DNA of 64,000 nucleotides from Sphingobacteriales bacterium 46-32 (GTDB taxonomy: Bacteria; Bacteroidota; Bacteroidia; Chitinophagales; Chitinophagaceae). Within the stretch, counting starts at the first letter, position 1. The number at the start of each line of letters is the position of its first letter. The stretch lies in the NCBI GenBank assembly GCA_001898485.1, contig MKTY01000020.1:1240001-1304000 (forward strand), read 5' to 3'. Both the position numbers and the translations under genes were made by a program. The notes under the pieces were generated by a model. The model saw only the letters and a program-made list of their open reading frames with translations. It did no database searches and was not told where the DNA came from. Positions 17,978 to 25,594 of this stretch are shown here, piece after piece.

Positions 17978-19834
17978 TTACAGGCATGCCGATGCAGCGA
18001 GATAACGCCAGTCGCGCGTGAGCGGAGAGTAAGCCGTACTGGCTTCGATGGGGCGGGTAAGAATACTTTGTTGCAGTATTTTATGATCCACGAGTTTTTG
18101 GCGGGCATCCCGTATCAGCTGTTGCATACCGGGATGAAGCATCCATTGCAGTTGTGGTGGTTCAAAACCGGTTTTATCTTTTCGCCAGGTGATAGCTGTG
18201 GGTAGTTGCTGATCCATCGATTGTCTTAATATCCACTTGGTCCATCCCTGCCTGATTTTGAAGTGAGCAGGCAGGCTAAATACAAAACTGACGAGCTCAT
18301 GGCTCAGAAACGGAAGACGTGCTTCGCGCCCGTGTGCCATGGCATTTCTGTCGGCATACCGGAGCAGTTCATCCAGTCCATGTGTAGACGTATTGAAATG
18401 CAAAACACCGTTGAGGCTATGGATTTCCGGGGTAGTGTAGTAGGCTTCTTTGCTTTGCAGACGTATAAAGTCGCGGTGCAGATCGGGCTGCTGCAATGCA
18501 TGCACGAGATATTGCCGCTCCAGTATGACGGATGCGAGGTCAGGAAAAAGAGCTGCCATTACATTTTTGAAACCGAATTTTTCCGTGATACCCAGCTTGT
18601 GTGCATAGATAATTTCCTTGCTGCGCAAGAGGCGTCGTTTTATAAATAATTCCTGCCAGTACCATTTATAATATTTATGATAGCCAGCCAGTATTTCATC
18701 GGCGCCCTGCCCATCGAGTAATACTTTTACCTGGTTTTCGGCAGCCAGTTTAAATACCATGTATTGGGCAAAAGCACTGGCAGAGCCTACCGGTTCTTCC
18801 TGATGGTGCATAAACATCTGCCAGTGCTCCGGCAGGTCGGCATCACTGAGTACAGAAATATGATGTGGCAGTTGCCGGGGAGTGGTGATGAGGCGGGCAT
18901 AAGAAAGTTCGTCTTTTTCATATCCCGGAAAATGGGCCGTAAAACAATGCAGTGGATTATTGGGCTGCAGATCATGAATGCGTGTAGCAATAGCAGAGCT
19001 ATCCAGACCTCCGCTCAGGGAGCAGCCTACTGTGACATCGCTGCGCAGGCGTCTTTTTACTGAAGCATCCAGCAGTGACCTGAATTTTTCGATGGCTTCT
19101 GTATCGGTCATGCGGAGGTTTTGTTCATCGGGGTCTATCTCATAGTATTTTTCTATACTGAAGTAGCCATCAGCAGCATTGAAATAGAGACGCGATGCAG
19201 GGGGTAATTTTTGAACCTGCTCAAAGAACGTTTCCTGCGGGTCGGCCGGATTGCCTGTATAACCAATGGTAATAAAGTTGAAAAGCATTTTGAGATTGGC
19301 TGTCCGCGGCAGGCCTGCCGCCCATAATGCTTTTATTTCGGAAGCGAAAAGTAACGTATCATTCTGTTTCCAGAAGAAGAATGGTTTTTCGCCAAAGCGG
19401 TCTCGGGCAGCGAAGAGCTCCTGTTCTTCCTCATCCCAGATGGCAAAGGCAAACATGCCATCGAAGTAATCCACACATTCATCCTGCCAGTAATCGTAAG
19501 CTGCCAGGATTACTTCTGTGTCTGTCTGTGTATGAAACCGGTAACCTTCGTTTTGTAACTGCTTGCGAAGTTCGATGTAATTGTAGATTTCTCCATTGTG
19601 CACGATGCTGTAACGGGCACCGGTCTGCGGATTGTGAAAATGCATGGGCTGGTCGCCGGCAGCGGTGAGATCAAGTATGGCCAGCCGCCGGTGTCCCAAC
19701 AGGGCTGTGCAGGAATCATTTTGCCAGATTCCTTTTCCATCCGGACCCCGGTGGGCCAGTGCAGCGGTCATTCGCTCCAGCGTATCTGAGCCGTGTTTAG
19801 GCCCGCTCTGTATGATGCCCGCTATGCCGCACAT
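17978..19834 (-). CDS. asnB: Asparagine synthase (glutamine-hydrolysing)
   Basis: 618 residues beginning MCGIAGI, so Cys2 becomes the N-terminal nucleophile of the class II glutaminase domain (~2-195: HRGPDG, LGHRRLAILDL, HNGEIYN, FAARDRFGEKP). The synthetase domain follows (~215-600) with the PP-loop SLSGGLDSSA that binds ATP, and later VLLDGQGADEILAGY. It converts aspartate, ATP and glutamine to asparagine. Length and the ARLPFLSHELV region match AsnB rather than specialised amidotransferases. A 9-bp repeat element separates it from the DUF2911 gene upstream. Confidence 0.93.
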   Translation of the reverse strand: MCGIAGIIQSGPKHGSDTLERMTAALAHRGPDGKGIWQNDSCTALLGHRRLAILDLTAAGDQPMHFHNPQTGARYSIVHNGEIYNYIELRKQLQNEGYRFHTQTDTEVILAAYDYWQDECVDYFDGMFAFAIWDEEEQELFAARDRFGEKPFFFWKQNDTLLFASEIKALWAAGLPRTANLKMLFNFITIGYTGNPADPQETFFEQVQKLPPASRLYFNAADGYFSIEKYYEIDPDEQNLRMTDTEAIEKFRSLLDASVKRRLRSDVTVGCSLSGGLDSSAIATRIHDLQPNNPLHCFTAHFPGYEKDELSYARLITTPRQLPHHISVLSDADLPEHWQMFMHHQEEPVGSASAFAQYMVFKLAAENQVKVLLDGQGADEILAGYHKYYKWYWQELFIKRRLLRSKEIIYAHKLGITEKFGFKNVMAALFPDLASVILERQYLVHALQQPDLHRDFIRLQSKEAYYTTPEIHSLNGVLHFNTSTHGLDELLRYADRNAMAHGREARLPFLSHELVSFVFSLPAHFKIRQGWTKWILRQSMDQQLPTAITWRKDKTGFEPPQLQWMLHPGMQQLIRDARQKLVDHKILQQSILTRPIEASTAYSPLTRDWRYLAASACL

Positions 19835-19869
19835 AGTGTAAATATCCTAATTTATCGGGGTATAAGATC

Positions 19870-19953
19870 AGTATAAAAAGTATAAAAGGTATAAAGCGTT
19901 TAAAGAGTGTTCTTAACCCTTTATACGCTTTATACCCTTTAGCCCCTTTATAC
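19870..19953. repeat. Inverted array of 9-bp units, locus 3
   Basis: Left arm: AGTATAAAA, AGTATAAAA, GGTATAAAG, CGTTTAAAG. The facing arm (19914-19953) holds the complementary forms of CGTATAAAG, GGTATAAAG and GTATAAAG. It lies between two genes on the same (minus) strand and touches the stop of the upstream DUF2911 gene. Confidence 0.85.
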
Positions 19954-20603
19954 TATTTGAATTGTATGGGCAATTTTGCTACAACATCATCCCATGCCAT
20001 CACCAGATCGGCTCCGGTATCTGTTTTTTCAAAAAGCATGGTGAAGTATTCCAGTGGCGGGTTGTTGTGCGTAACAGGAATAACAAAACGCTGTACATCC
20101 TTTGTGCTGTCCTGTTTAAGCCCCCAGGTATCGATATTGGTATTGAGCGCAATCGTCCATGTATGTGGTTTGGGAATACAGTAGATGATATAACGGCCGG
20201 CTGCAATCCGTTTATCCTGGATGGTTACAGGTTTAAAAAAAGTGATTTCGGTTGATTCATTGGCTCCCAGTCGCCAGGGTTCATCATATTTAAGGATGCT
20301 GAGAAAACGACGGCGGGAAAGGTGAGGCCGACTGTAAATGACACGTGCCACGGGCTGTTCTATTACTTTGCCATTTGCCATCTTAAGCTTGGGGTAATCG
20401 GTAGGGAAATAGCTCATGTCCATAGGCGACATGTCGGTATTGATATAATACGGGTAATTTTCCTGGGTTGCTGCAGCGGGCAGCGTGTCCGTTTTGCCGG
20501 ATGAAACGGGGGGAATAGTAGCCGGCTTTTTTTCCTGGCCATCCTGGCAGGAAAGAAGACCGGTCAGCAGCAAGAGTAATGAAAATAGACGCAACAGGTT
20601 CAT
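19953..20603 (-). CDS. DUF2911 domain lipoprotein
   Basis: 216 residues from ATG 20603 (MNLLRLFSLLLLLTGLLSC), a lipoprotein signal with Cys in the lipobox. Seventeen more upstream codons are open but would hide the signal. The DUF2911 domain (~60-215) shows its hallmarks: VARVIYSRPHLSRR, WRLGANESTEITFFKPVTI, AAGRYIIYCIPK and TWTIALNTNIDTWG. The function is unknown. It lies 11 nt after a second DUF2911 gene on the same strand, so the two form a tandem pair that probably arose by duplication. Confidence 0.85.
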   Translation of the reverse strand: MNLLRLFSLLLLLTGLLSCQDGQEKKPATIPPVSSGKTDTLPAAATQENYPYYINTDMSPMDMSYFPTDYPKLKMANGKVIEQPVARVIYSRPHLSRRRFLSILKYDEPWRLGANESTEITFFKPVTIQDKRIAAGRYIIYCIPKPHTWTIALNTNIDTWGLKQDSTKDVQRFVIPVTHNNPPLEYFTMLFEKTDTGADLVMAWDDVVAKLPIQFK

Positions 20604-20614
20604 GAGGTTGGCGA

Positions 20615-21184
20615 TTAAGGTTGAATGGGAACAGCCACTTTTATATTTTCCCATGCAATAATAAGATTAAAATTCTCTCTGTTTTTTTCAAATGTCATGC
20701 AGAGCATTTCGGCGGTTTCGGCCAGTGTCTCTACCGGCACCTCTACCCGCACCACGTCTTTAGCCTGGTTATATTTGAAACTACCCCAGATATCGGTTTC
20801 TTTATTGATAATAATGGTCCAGAATTTTTCTTTTACAATAGCATAAAGGGTATAGCGGCCTTTGGGAATTTTCTTACCTGCTATGGTCACTGGCTTGTAA
20901 AATTCCAGCTCGGTGGCTTCATTGGCACCCAGGCGCCACAGTTTGCCATATTCAACCAGGTTACCAAAAATGGGGCGACCCTCTCTTTTGGGGCGGCTGT
21001 AAATAATCCGTGCAACGGGCGGTTCCGGCGTCTTGTTCTGGATCTTAAGGAGCGGATAATTTACCGGATAGTAGCTGACATCCAATGGCGATTTATCTGC
21101 ATCGGGCAGCGAAGTCTGGGCAAAACTGTTTATACTGAGCAACAGACTCAGACAGGCAAGAAAGACTTGTTGTGCAAATTTCAT
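20615..21184 (-). CDS. DUF2911 domain protein, secreted
   Basis: 189 residues from ATG 21184 with a cleavable signal peptide (MKFAQQVFLACLSLLLSINSFAQ). The DUF2911 domain matches its downstream neighbour position by position: PVARIIYSRPKREGR, LWRLGANEATELEFYKPV, IPKGRYTLYAIVKEK and WTIIINKETDIWG. Unlike the neighbour it lacks a lipobox, so it is probably periplasmic while the neighbour is membrane-anchored. It follows the acyl-carrier-protein phosphodiesterase gene on the same strand. Confidence 0.85.
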   Translation of the reverse strand: MKFAQQVFLACLSLLLSINSFAQTSLPDADKSPLDVSYYPVNYPLLKIQNKTPEPPVARIIYSRPKREGRPIFGNLVEYGKLWRLGANEATELEFYKPVTIAGKKIPKGRYTLYAIVKEKFWTIIINKETDIWGSFKYNQAKDVVRVEVPVETLAETAEMLCMTFEKNRENFNLIIAWENIKVAVPIQP

Positions 21185-21231
21185 GTGCGCAAAATTATAG
21201 GATACAAAACTGAACCAGCCGCCGCTGGTCA

Positions 21232-21828
21232 TTATAAATCTTGTAAAAGGCGTTCATACTCCCCACGGGCAAAGAGCAGCACGTCTTTCCAGAACTGACG
21301 ATAGCAACTCTCTAAAAGTTGGTAATGCTTTTCAAAAAGCTCCCTGGCTGCCTCACTGCTATCGATATAGGCGGCCCTGCGAACAAGGCCTCCAAAGCTA
21401 TTGTAAATGCCCTGGTGCGACTGATAATGGTACAACCAGTTTTGTTCTTTCATATAGGGAAACATGCGGGCAAAAGGTTCAGGAAACCATTGCTGCTGTT
21501 GTTCCAGTTGCTGATATACCTCATGGCTAAAGGTCAGTAATCCGCCGGGTGTAAAAGCTGTTTTATCCAGTGCCAGAAAATGGTCGTACACCACATCTAC
21601 AAATGCGCCACTGTATAAACGGTAAGCGGGTCTGAATATTTCGCTGGCCTGTCTTGTGGCCGGATGCTCGTCTGTAAAGGTGTCGATAGACCGGTGCAGC
21701 ATTATGCCTGCCTGTATGGGCAAAGGGTACAGTAGTTTTTTCTTTCCTTTAACAAAATCACTGATCATATTGCCCAGTAGGATCTGGGGATGACGGAAAG
21801 ATAAACGGGCGTGGGCCAGATAATTCAT
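21232..21828 (-). CDS. acpH: Acyl carrier protein phosphodiesterase (DUF479)
   Basis: 198 residues beginning MNYLAHARLS, the classic AcpH start. Further signatures: LLGNMISDFVKG, MLHRSIDTFTDEHP and the FVDVVYDHFLA histidine region of this HD-like metal enzyme. AcpH removes the 4'-phosphopantetheine arm from acyl carrier protein in the cytoplasm. It is on the same strand as the DUF2911 pair, 47 nt upstream of their start, so an operon is possible but functionally unrelated. Confidence 0.88.
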   Translation of the reverse strand: MNYLAHARLSFRHPQILLGNMISDFVKGKKKLLYPLPIQAGIMLHRSIDTFTDEHPATRQASEIFRPAYRLYSGAFVDVVYDHFLALDKTAFTPGGLLTFSHEVYQQLEQQQQWFPEPFARMFPYMKEQNWLYHYQSHQGIYNSFGGLVRRAAYIDSSEAARELFEKHYQLLESCYRQFWKDVLLFARGEYERLLQDL

Positions 21829-21894
21829 CAGTGTAGATTAATTGAGTATTCGTTAAGGGTCGGTACTCTAATTTACTACAATAATGGTGACCTG

Positions 21895-23178
21895 TCAGTT
21901 GCCGGCAAATGTTACAATGGCTGTTATTAAGCTGGCTGGCAGCGGCAGAGATGGGTCGGTATAGGCTTTACTATTGGCGGCCCGATCATTTTCCCTGACA
22001 ATTTTTAATACATGATTCATATCATCGATCAGCAGCAGCTTTGCAGTATGGTTGGCAGCATATAGCGCCTCCGCATCAGCCTGTGTTACCTGCAGATCTT
22101 TTGTACCCTGTATAATAAGAGCGGGACAGGATAGATCGCCGATGAGTGCAGCAGGATCAAGAGGCAGCCATGATTGCATGTATGGTTGCACTACAGGAGC
22201 AAGCAGATTGAGCAGTGCCGGGTTTACTTTCTTTACCCGCAGACCATTCTCCAGCGAGTCAAGTGCCAGGGCAAACTCCTGAAAAAGTTTATCCGAAAAC
22301 TGTGATTTTGTCTGCTCTTTCAGCAATATGCCTGCCTTGCGGCCTGCACCAGCCAGGCTGATAAATCCATCTGCTTTCACTTTATTGGCGATTAGCAAAC
22401 CAATCAATGAACCTTCGCTATGACCGGCTATGAGAATACGTTTGTATCCTTTTTGACGCAGGAAATTAAAAAGTATCTCCGCATCGGCGGCTATATCCCC
22501 GATGGTCATAGCAAACACGCTGGTATTATCGGTGAGTTTGCTTTTACCCACCCCACGTTTATCGTAGCGCAGGCTGGCGATGCCATGAGCAGCCAGGCTG
22601 TCGGCCAGTTGCAGTAAGGAGTTATTACCGCCTGGCAGAAGCGGCGTATTGCCATTGCGATCGGTAGGACCTGAACCGGCAATGAGCAGGATAGCTGTCT
22701 TTTTGGTGTCATTGAGGGGTGTTACCAGGCTTCCTGAGAGGGTTACTCCGCTGGCTATCTGGGTAATTTCTTCTTCAGAATAGGGCCTGGCAGTACTGAT
22801 TGGCGATGCAACCGATTCATTGTTAAGGCTTTTGCTCAATGTTAGCGGTATTTTCACCATCTGAATAAAATAGCCCTGTACAAGAGTGTCATTGATCAGG
22901 CTGCCTTCATAGCTCATTCGCATAGAATTGATTTTCATACGAATAGTTGAGCCGTTGACGATCACAGAATCCAGGGCAATGCCATATCCGCCCTGATCGG
23001 GACTATCCATGGTGGCCAGCCACCGGCCATTGGGTTCATTTTTTATATGAAATACGATACGCAGGCTTTGTCCTGCCTGGATGGTACCCGACCAGGTACC
23101 GGCAAAGCTGCTTGTTTGAGCGGGCAGTGTGTATTGAAATACAATGAATAAGGCTAAGAACAAAGATTGAATTTTCAT
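21895..23178 (-). CDS. Alpha/beta hydrolase, secreted
   Basis: 427 residues. A signal peptide (MKIQSLFLALFIVFQYTLPAQ) is followed by a ~110-residue beta-rich N-terminal domain (SSFAGTWSGTIQAGQSLRIVFH) and an alpha/beta hydrolase domain (~155-420). The latter has the oxyanion stretch IAGSGPTDRNGNT, RYDKRGVGKS, the nucleophile elbow GHSEGS, a late Asp region (IQGTKDLQV) and a His (DMNHVLK). It resembles periplasmic acyl-hydrolases and peptidases of this fold. The substrate is unknown. It is 9 nt downstream of the sdpI-like gene, so it may be the third gene of that operon. Confidence 0.85.
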   Translation of the reverse strand: MKIQSLFLALFIVFQYTLPAQTSSFAGTWSGTIQAGQSLRIVFHIKNEPNGRWLATMDSPDQGGYGIALDSVIVNGSTIRMKINSMRMSYEGSLINDTLVQGYFIQMVKIPLTLSKSLNNESVASPISTARPYSEEEITQIASGVTLSGSLVTPLNDTKKTAILLIAGSGPTDRNGNTPLLPGGNNSLLQLADSLAAHGIASLRYDKRGVGKSKLTDNTSVFAMTIGDIAADAEILFNFLRQKGYKRILIAGHSEGSLIGLLIANKVKADGFISLAGAGRKAGILLKEQTKSQFSDKLFQEFALALDSLENGLRVKKVNPALLNLLAPVVQPYMQSWLPLDPAALIGDLSCPALIIQGTKDLQVTQADAEALYAANHTAKLLLIDDMNHVLKIVRENDRAANSKAYTDPSLPLPASLITAIVTFAGN

Positions 23179-23187
23179 ACAGGAGAC

Positions 23188-23856
23188 TTAAGGTTGGGGT
23201 GTATTCTTTTGTTTTTGCCGGTAAAGCATATAGGAATATGCCATGGGTATGAATGTGATTATCATAGTTATGGATATAAAAACGATAAGCACTACTCTGG
23301 ATGGAAGCAGAAATGCCAGTAAAAGTATGAGAATGCCCCCGGCAAACCAGAGCTTGCCAGCCAGCCGATGGGTTTCTTTCCAGTTTTCTTCATCGTGGAG
23401 GGTCCAGGGAAGGCGCATGCCGGCAAAATAATTCGGTTTGAGGTTGAACATATAATTGCCCAGGATACACCAAAAGGCGCCCATTCCAGCCACTAAAAAG
23501 TTTGCATTCAACGAGATAGAGCCGCTTTGGCTACTATGAATAATAAAAAAGCTGATGAATGAAAGCAGCAGCGTGATGGCAAAGCCCAGCTTTTTCAGCC
23601 TTGTTTTATTCTCCGGAGCCGACTTTTTGGGATCTATTTTATAGATAAGCGGGAAAAAAAGGTACATAGCGGCAGCCATGAGTGTGAGAATGATCACCAT
23701 GGTCAGGAGCTCTGTTTTACTTCCAAAACGGTCAGGATTACCCTGAAAATCAAAGTGCATGGGCACTTTGTCGGGTAGATTGTTCCAACTGTTGATAAGG
23801 TAAGCTCCCGGAGCCAGAACGGCTACCCATGCTGTAAGATTCAATAGTCTTTTCAT
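23188..23856 (-). CDS. SdpI-like / DUF1648 membrane protein
   Basis: 222 residues with about six hydrophobic segments. The N-terminal DUF1648 motif (WNNLPDKVPMHFDFQGNPDRFGSK) and the C-terminal SdpI region (GNYMFNLKPNYFAGMRLPWTLHDEENWKETHR) are both clear. In Bacillus, SdpI gives immunity to the SdpC toxin and signals to the repressor SdpR at the membrane. Here it lies 1 nt after the sdpR-like gene. No SdpC-like toxin gene is near, so a plain membrane-stress or immunity role cannot be chosen. Confidence 0.85.
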   Translation of the reverse strand: MKRLLNLTAWVAVLAPGAYLINSWNNLPDKVPMHFDFQGNPDRFGSKTELLTMVIILTLMAAAMYLFFPLIYKIDPKKSAPENKTRLKKLGFAITLLLSFISFFIIHSSQSGSISLNANFLVAGMGAFWCILGNYMFNLKPNYFAGMRLPWTLHDEENWKETHRLAGKLWFAGGILILLLAFLLPSRVVLIVFISITMIITFIPMAYSYMLYRQKQKNTPQP

Positions 23857-23857
23857 G

Positions 23858-24121
23858 TCATCGCTTTTTAGAGCTGAACTGCATCAGCCATTTCATGATC
23901 TCATCTACTACGGTTGTATTCAATGAGTAATAGATGTATTGTCCTTCTTTTTCAGCGCTAACCAGTTTGGCCTGTTTTAATATATCGAGGTGATGTGAAA
24001 TGCTGGGCCAGGACATATTAAAGCGTTCGGCAATTTCGCCAGCGGTCATATCTCTTTCCCGCAACAGCTCCAGTATTTCGCGCCGGGTACCGTCATTCAA
24101 CGCTTTGAAAATGCTGTTCAT
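23858..24121 (-). CDS. ArsR-family autorepressor, SdpR-like
   Basis: 87 residues with a winged helix-turn-helix: FKALNDGTRREILELLRERDMTAGEIAERF, recognition helix SWPSISHHLDILKQAKLV, and wing EGQYIYYSLN. The short length, lack of metal-binding cysteines and position directly upstream of sdpI match SdpR, which represses its own operon until SdpI holds it at the membrane. A perfect inverted repeat lies 20 nt upstream of its start (24142-24163), the likely operator. Confidence 0.9.
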   Translation of the reverse strand: MNSIFKALNDGTRREILELLRERDMTAGEIAERFNMSWPSISHHLDILKQAKLVSAEKEGQYIYYSLNTTVVDEIMKWLMQFSSKKR

Positions 24122-24141
24122 TCCACAGTTTATTCGTTAAA

Positions 24142-24163
24142 TATTTAGACAAATATCTAAATA
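24142..24163 (-). promoter_or_regulatory. Operator palindrome upstream of sdpR-sdpI
   Basis: TATTTAGA, 6-nt spacer, TCTAAATA: perfect 8-bp arms with the size and AT-rich character of ArsR/SdpR operators. It begins 21 nt upstream of the repressor ATG, where it would cover the promoter. Confidence 0.7.
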
Positions 24164-24303
24164 AAAAAATATTTTATCAAATCAAATCTGTATCAATTGC
24201 GGAATTACTGCTTATAAGTGGTCGAAAAAAAGGGATGTGCGGTTAATGTAAGATAACAGCTGTTAACGCTGTTTAACACCCGTTTCCATTAATCCCAATT
24301 TGC

Positions 24304-24334
24304 TTGTGCAGAGGTGTAACCTGGGATACTTTTG
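24304..24334 (+). promoter_or_regulatory. Bacteroidota promoter for the PepSY-like gene
   Basis: TTG at 24304-24306, a 20-nt spacer, then TACTTTTG at 24327-24334. It matches the -33 TTG and -7 TAnnTTTG boxes of the Bacteroidota primary sigma factor, giving a leader of about 60 nt before the ATG at 24399. Confidence 0.6.
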
Positions 24335-24398
24335 TGTCGTCATACTTACCAAATGACAATTTTTAAAAAATAACCCTAACAAAAAAATACTTCGAGTT

Positions 24399-24842
24399 AT
24401 GAAAAAGATGATCCTTACACTGGCAATCGCAATCAGCAGCCTTGCTTCATTTGCAGCCGGAGAAGAAACAACAGTAAATGCTACTATTCAGAATGCATTC
24501 AACAAAGAATTTGCCGGTGCTACCGATGTAGCATGGACAACGGGCAAAAACAGTTACAAAGCTTCTTTTGTAATGAACAGTCAGCGACTGACTGCTTATT
24601 ACACTAAAGATGGAGAACTGATGGGTATTACCCGCAACCTGAGTTCACTTGATCTGCCGCTGAATCTGCAGACAGGTCTTAAGAAAAATTATAACAGCTA
24701 CTGGATTTCTGATCTGTTTGAAGTATCAAACAATGATGGCAGCAGCTACTACATTACACTTGAAAAAGCCGATGAAAGCATTGTACTCGAATCAAGCAAT
24801 GGCAGCAAGTGGACTGTATACAAAAAAATAACAAAAGCATAA
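24399..24842 (+). CDS. Secreted PepSY-like protein
   Basis: 147 residues with a signal peptide (MKKMILTLAIAISSLASFA). The mature domain carries AFNKEFAGATDVAWTTGKNSYKASFVMN and YTKDGELMGITRNLSS, the pattern of small periplasmic PepSY-like / beta-lactamase-inhibitor-like proteins common in Bacteroidota. It has its own promoter and terminator, with a relative 134 nt downstream (24977) and another at 17456. No partner or enzyme reveals the ligand. Confidence 0.75.
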   Translation: MKKMILTLAIAISSLASFAAGEETTVNATIQNAFNKEFAGATDVAWTTGKNSYKASFVMNSQRLTAYYTKDGELMGITRNLSSLDLPLNLQTGLKKNYNSYWISDLFEVSNNDGSSYYITLEKADESIVLESSNGSKWTVYKKITKA

Positions 24843-24864
24843 GCAGTTAGTTTTGGTGTGTGGT

Positions 24865-24910
24865 AAAAACAAGCCCCGTACTTCTGCTTTCGGAGACGGG
24901 GTTTTGTTTT
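24865..24910 (+). terminator. Terminator after the first PepSY-like gene
   Basis: AAAACAAGCCCCGT pairs with ACGGGGTTTTGTTTT apart from one mismatch, followed by a T-rich tail. Confidence 0.8.
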
Positions 24911-24976
24911 AATAAATCGGAAACAGCCACACTTTTATTTATACTAATCATTTCATCATTAACCTTAACCTTTTCT

Positions 24977-25417
24977 ATGAAGAAGATTTTCATCCTGCTG
25001 CCACTGATGCTGGCAGCGACAATCATGGGGTTTGCCGCCGAGCCGGTCCCCGCCAGTGATCCTGCTGTACAATCATTTTCCCGTCAGTTTGCCGGAGCAC
25101 AGAATGTGAGCTGGTCAAATGGAGAAGACGGTTTGCAACGGGTCACTTTTGTATGGGCAGGCCATCGTGCGCAAGCCTATTTTTCGGCCGCGGGCGAATT
25201 TCTGGGAGCCATGCGTGGTTTGTTTTATCAGCAATTGCCGCTTTCCGTGATTCGTGCTGTTGACAAACGTTACAGCAACCCCGTAGTACTGGAAGCACGT
25301 GAGATAAGCAATCAGGAGGGTACGTCCTATTCGCTGCTGATCGAGTATCGTTCCAAAAAGATGCGTGTGAAGTTGAATGGTGATGGAGGCTTTGAATTGG
25401 CCGAACGCGTAAAATAA
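24977..25417 (+). CDS. Secreted PepSY-like protein, paralogue
   Basis: 146 residues from ATG 24977, where the signal peptide starts (MKKIFILLPLMLAATIMGFAA); upstream in-frame codons to 24860 run through the previous terminator and are not coding. FSRQFAGAQNVSWSNGEDGLQRVTF and YFSAAGEFLGAMRGL align with the neighbour's FNKEFAGATDVAW and YYTKDGELMGITRNL. It is a diverged duplicate with a terminator of its own. Confidence 0.75.
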   Translation: MKKIFILLPLMLAATIMGFAAEPVPASDPAVQSFSRQFAGAQNVSWSNGEDGLQRVTFVWAGHRAQAYFSAAGEFLGAMRGLFYQQLPLSVIRAVDKRYSNPVVLEAREISNQEGTSYSLLIEYRSKKMRVKLNGDGGFELAERVK

Positions 25418-25442
25418 CCGTCTTACAAAAAGCCATGAAAAT

Positions 25443-25474
25443 GGGCCGTCCTCGGTAGGGGCGGCCTTTTTATT
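25443..25474 (+). terminator. Terminator after the second PepSY-like gene
   Basis: GGGCCGTCC and GGGGCGGCC arms around a short loop are followed by TTTTTATTT. Confidence 0.8.
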
Positions 25475-25594
25475 TAATGGTGATCTGATGGTGGTGAGGG
25501 GAAGGGAATAGGGTAAAATTGTAATTTTGCGCTCTTACCCGCATTGTCCCCCGCCTGATTGGGGTCTGAAGGCGGAAGATTAAATCAATCAGAC

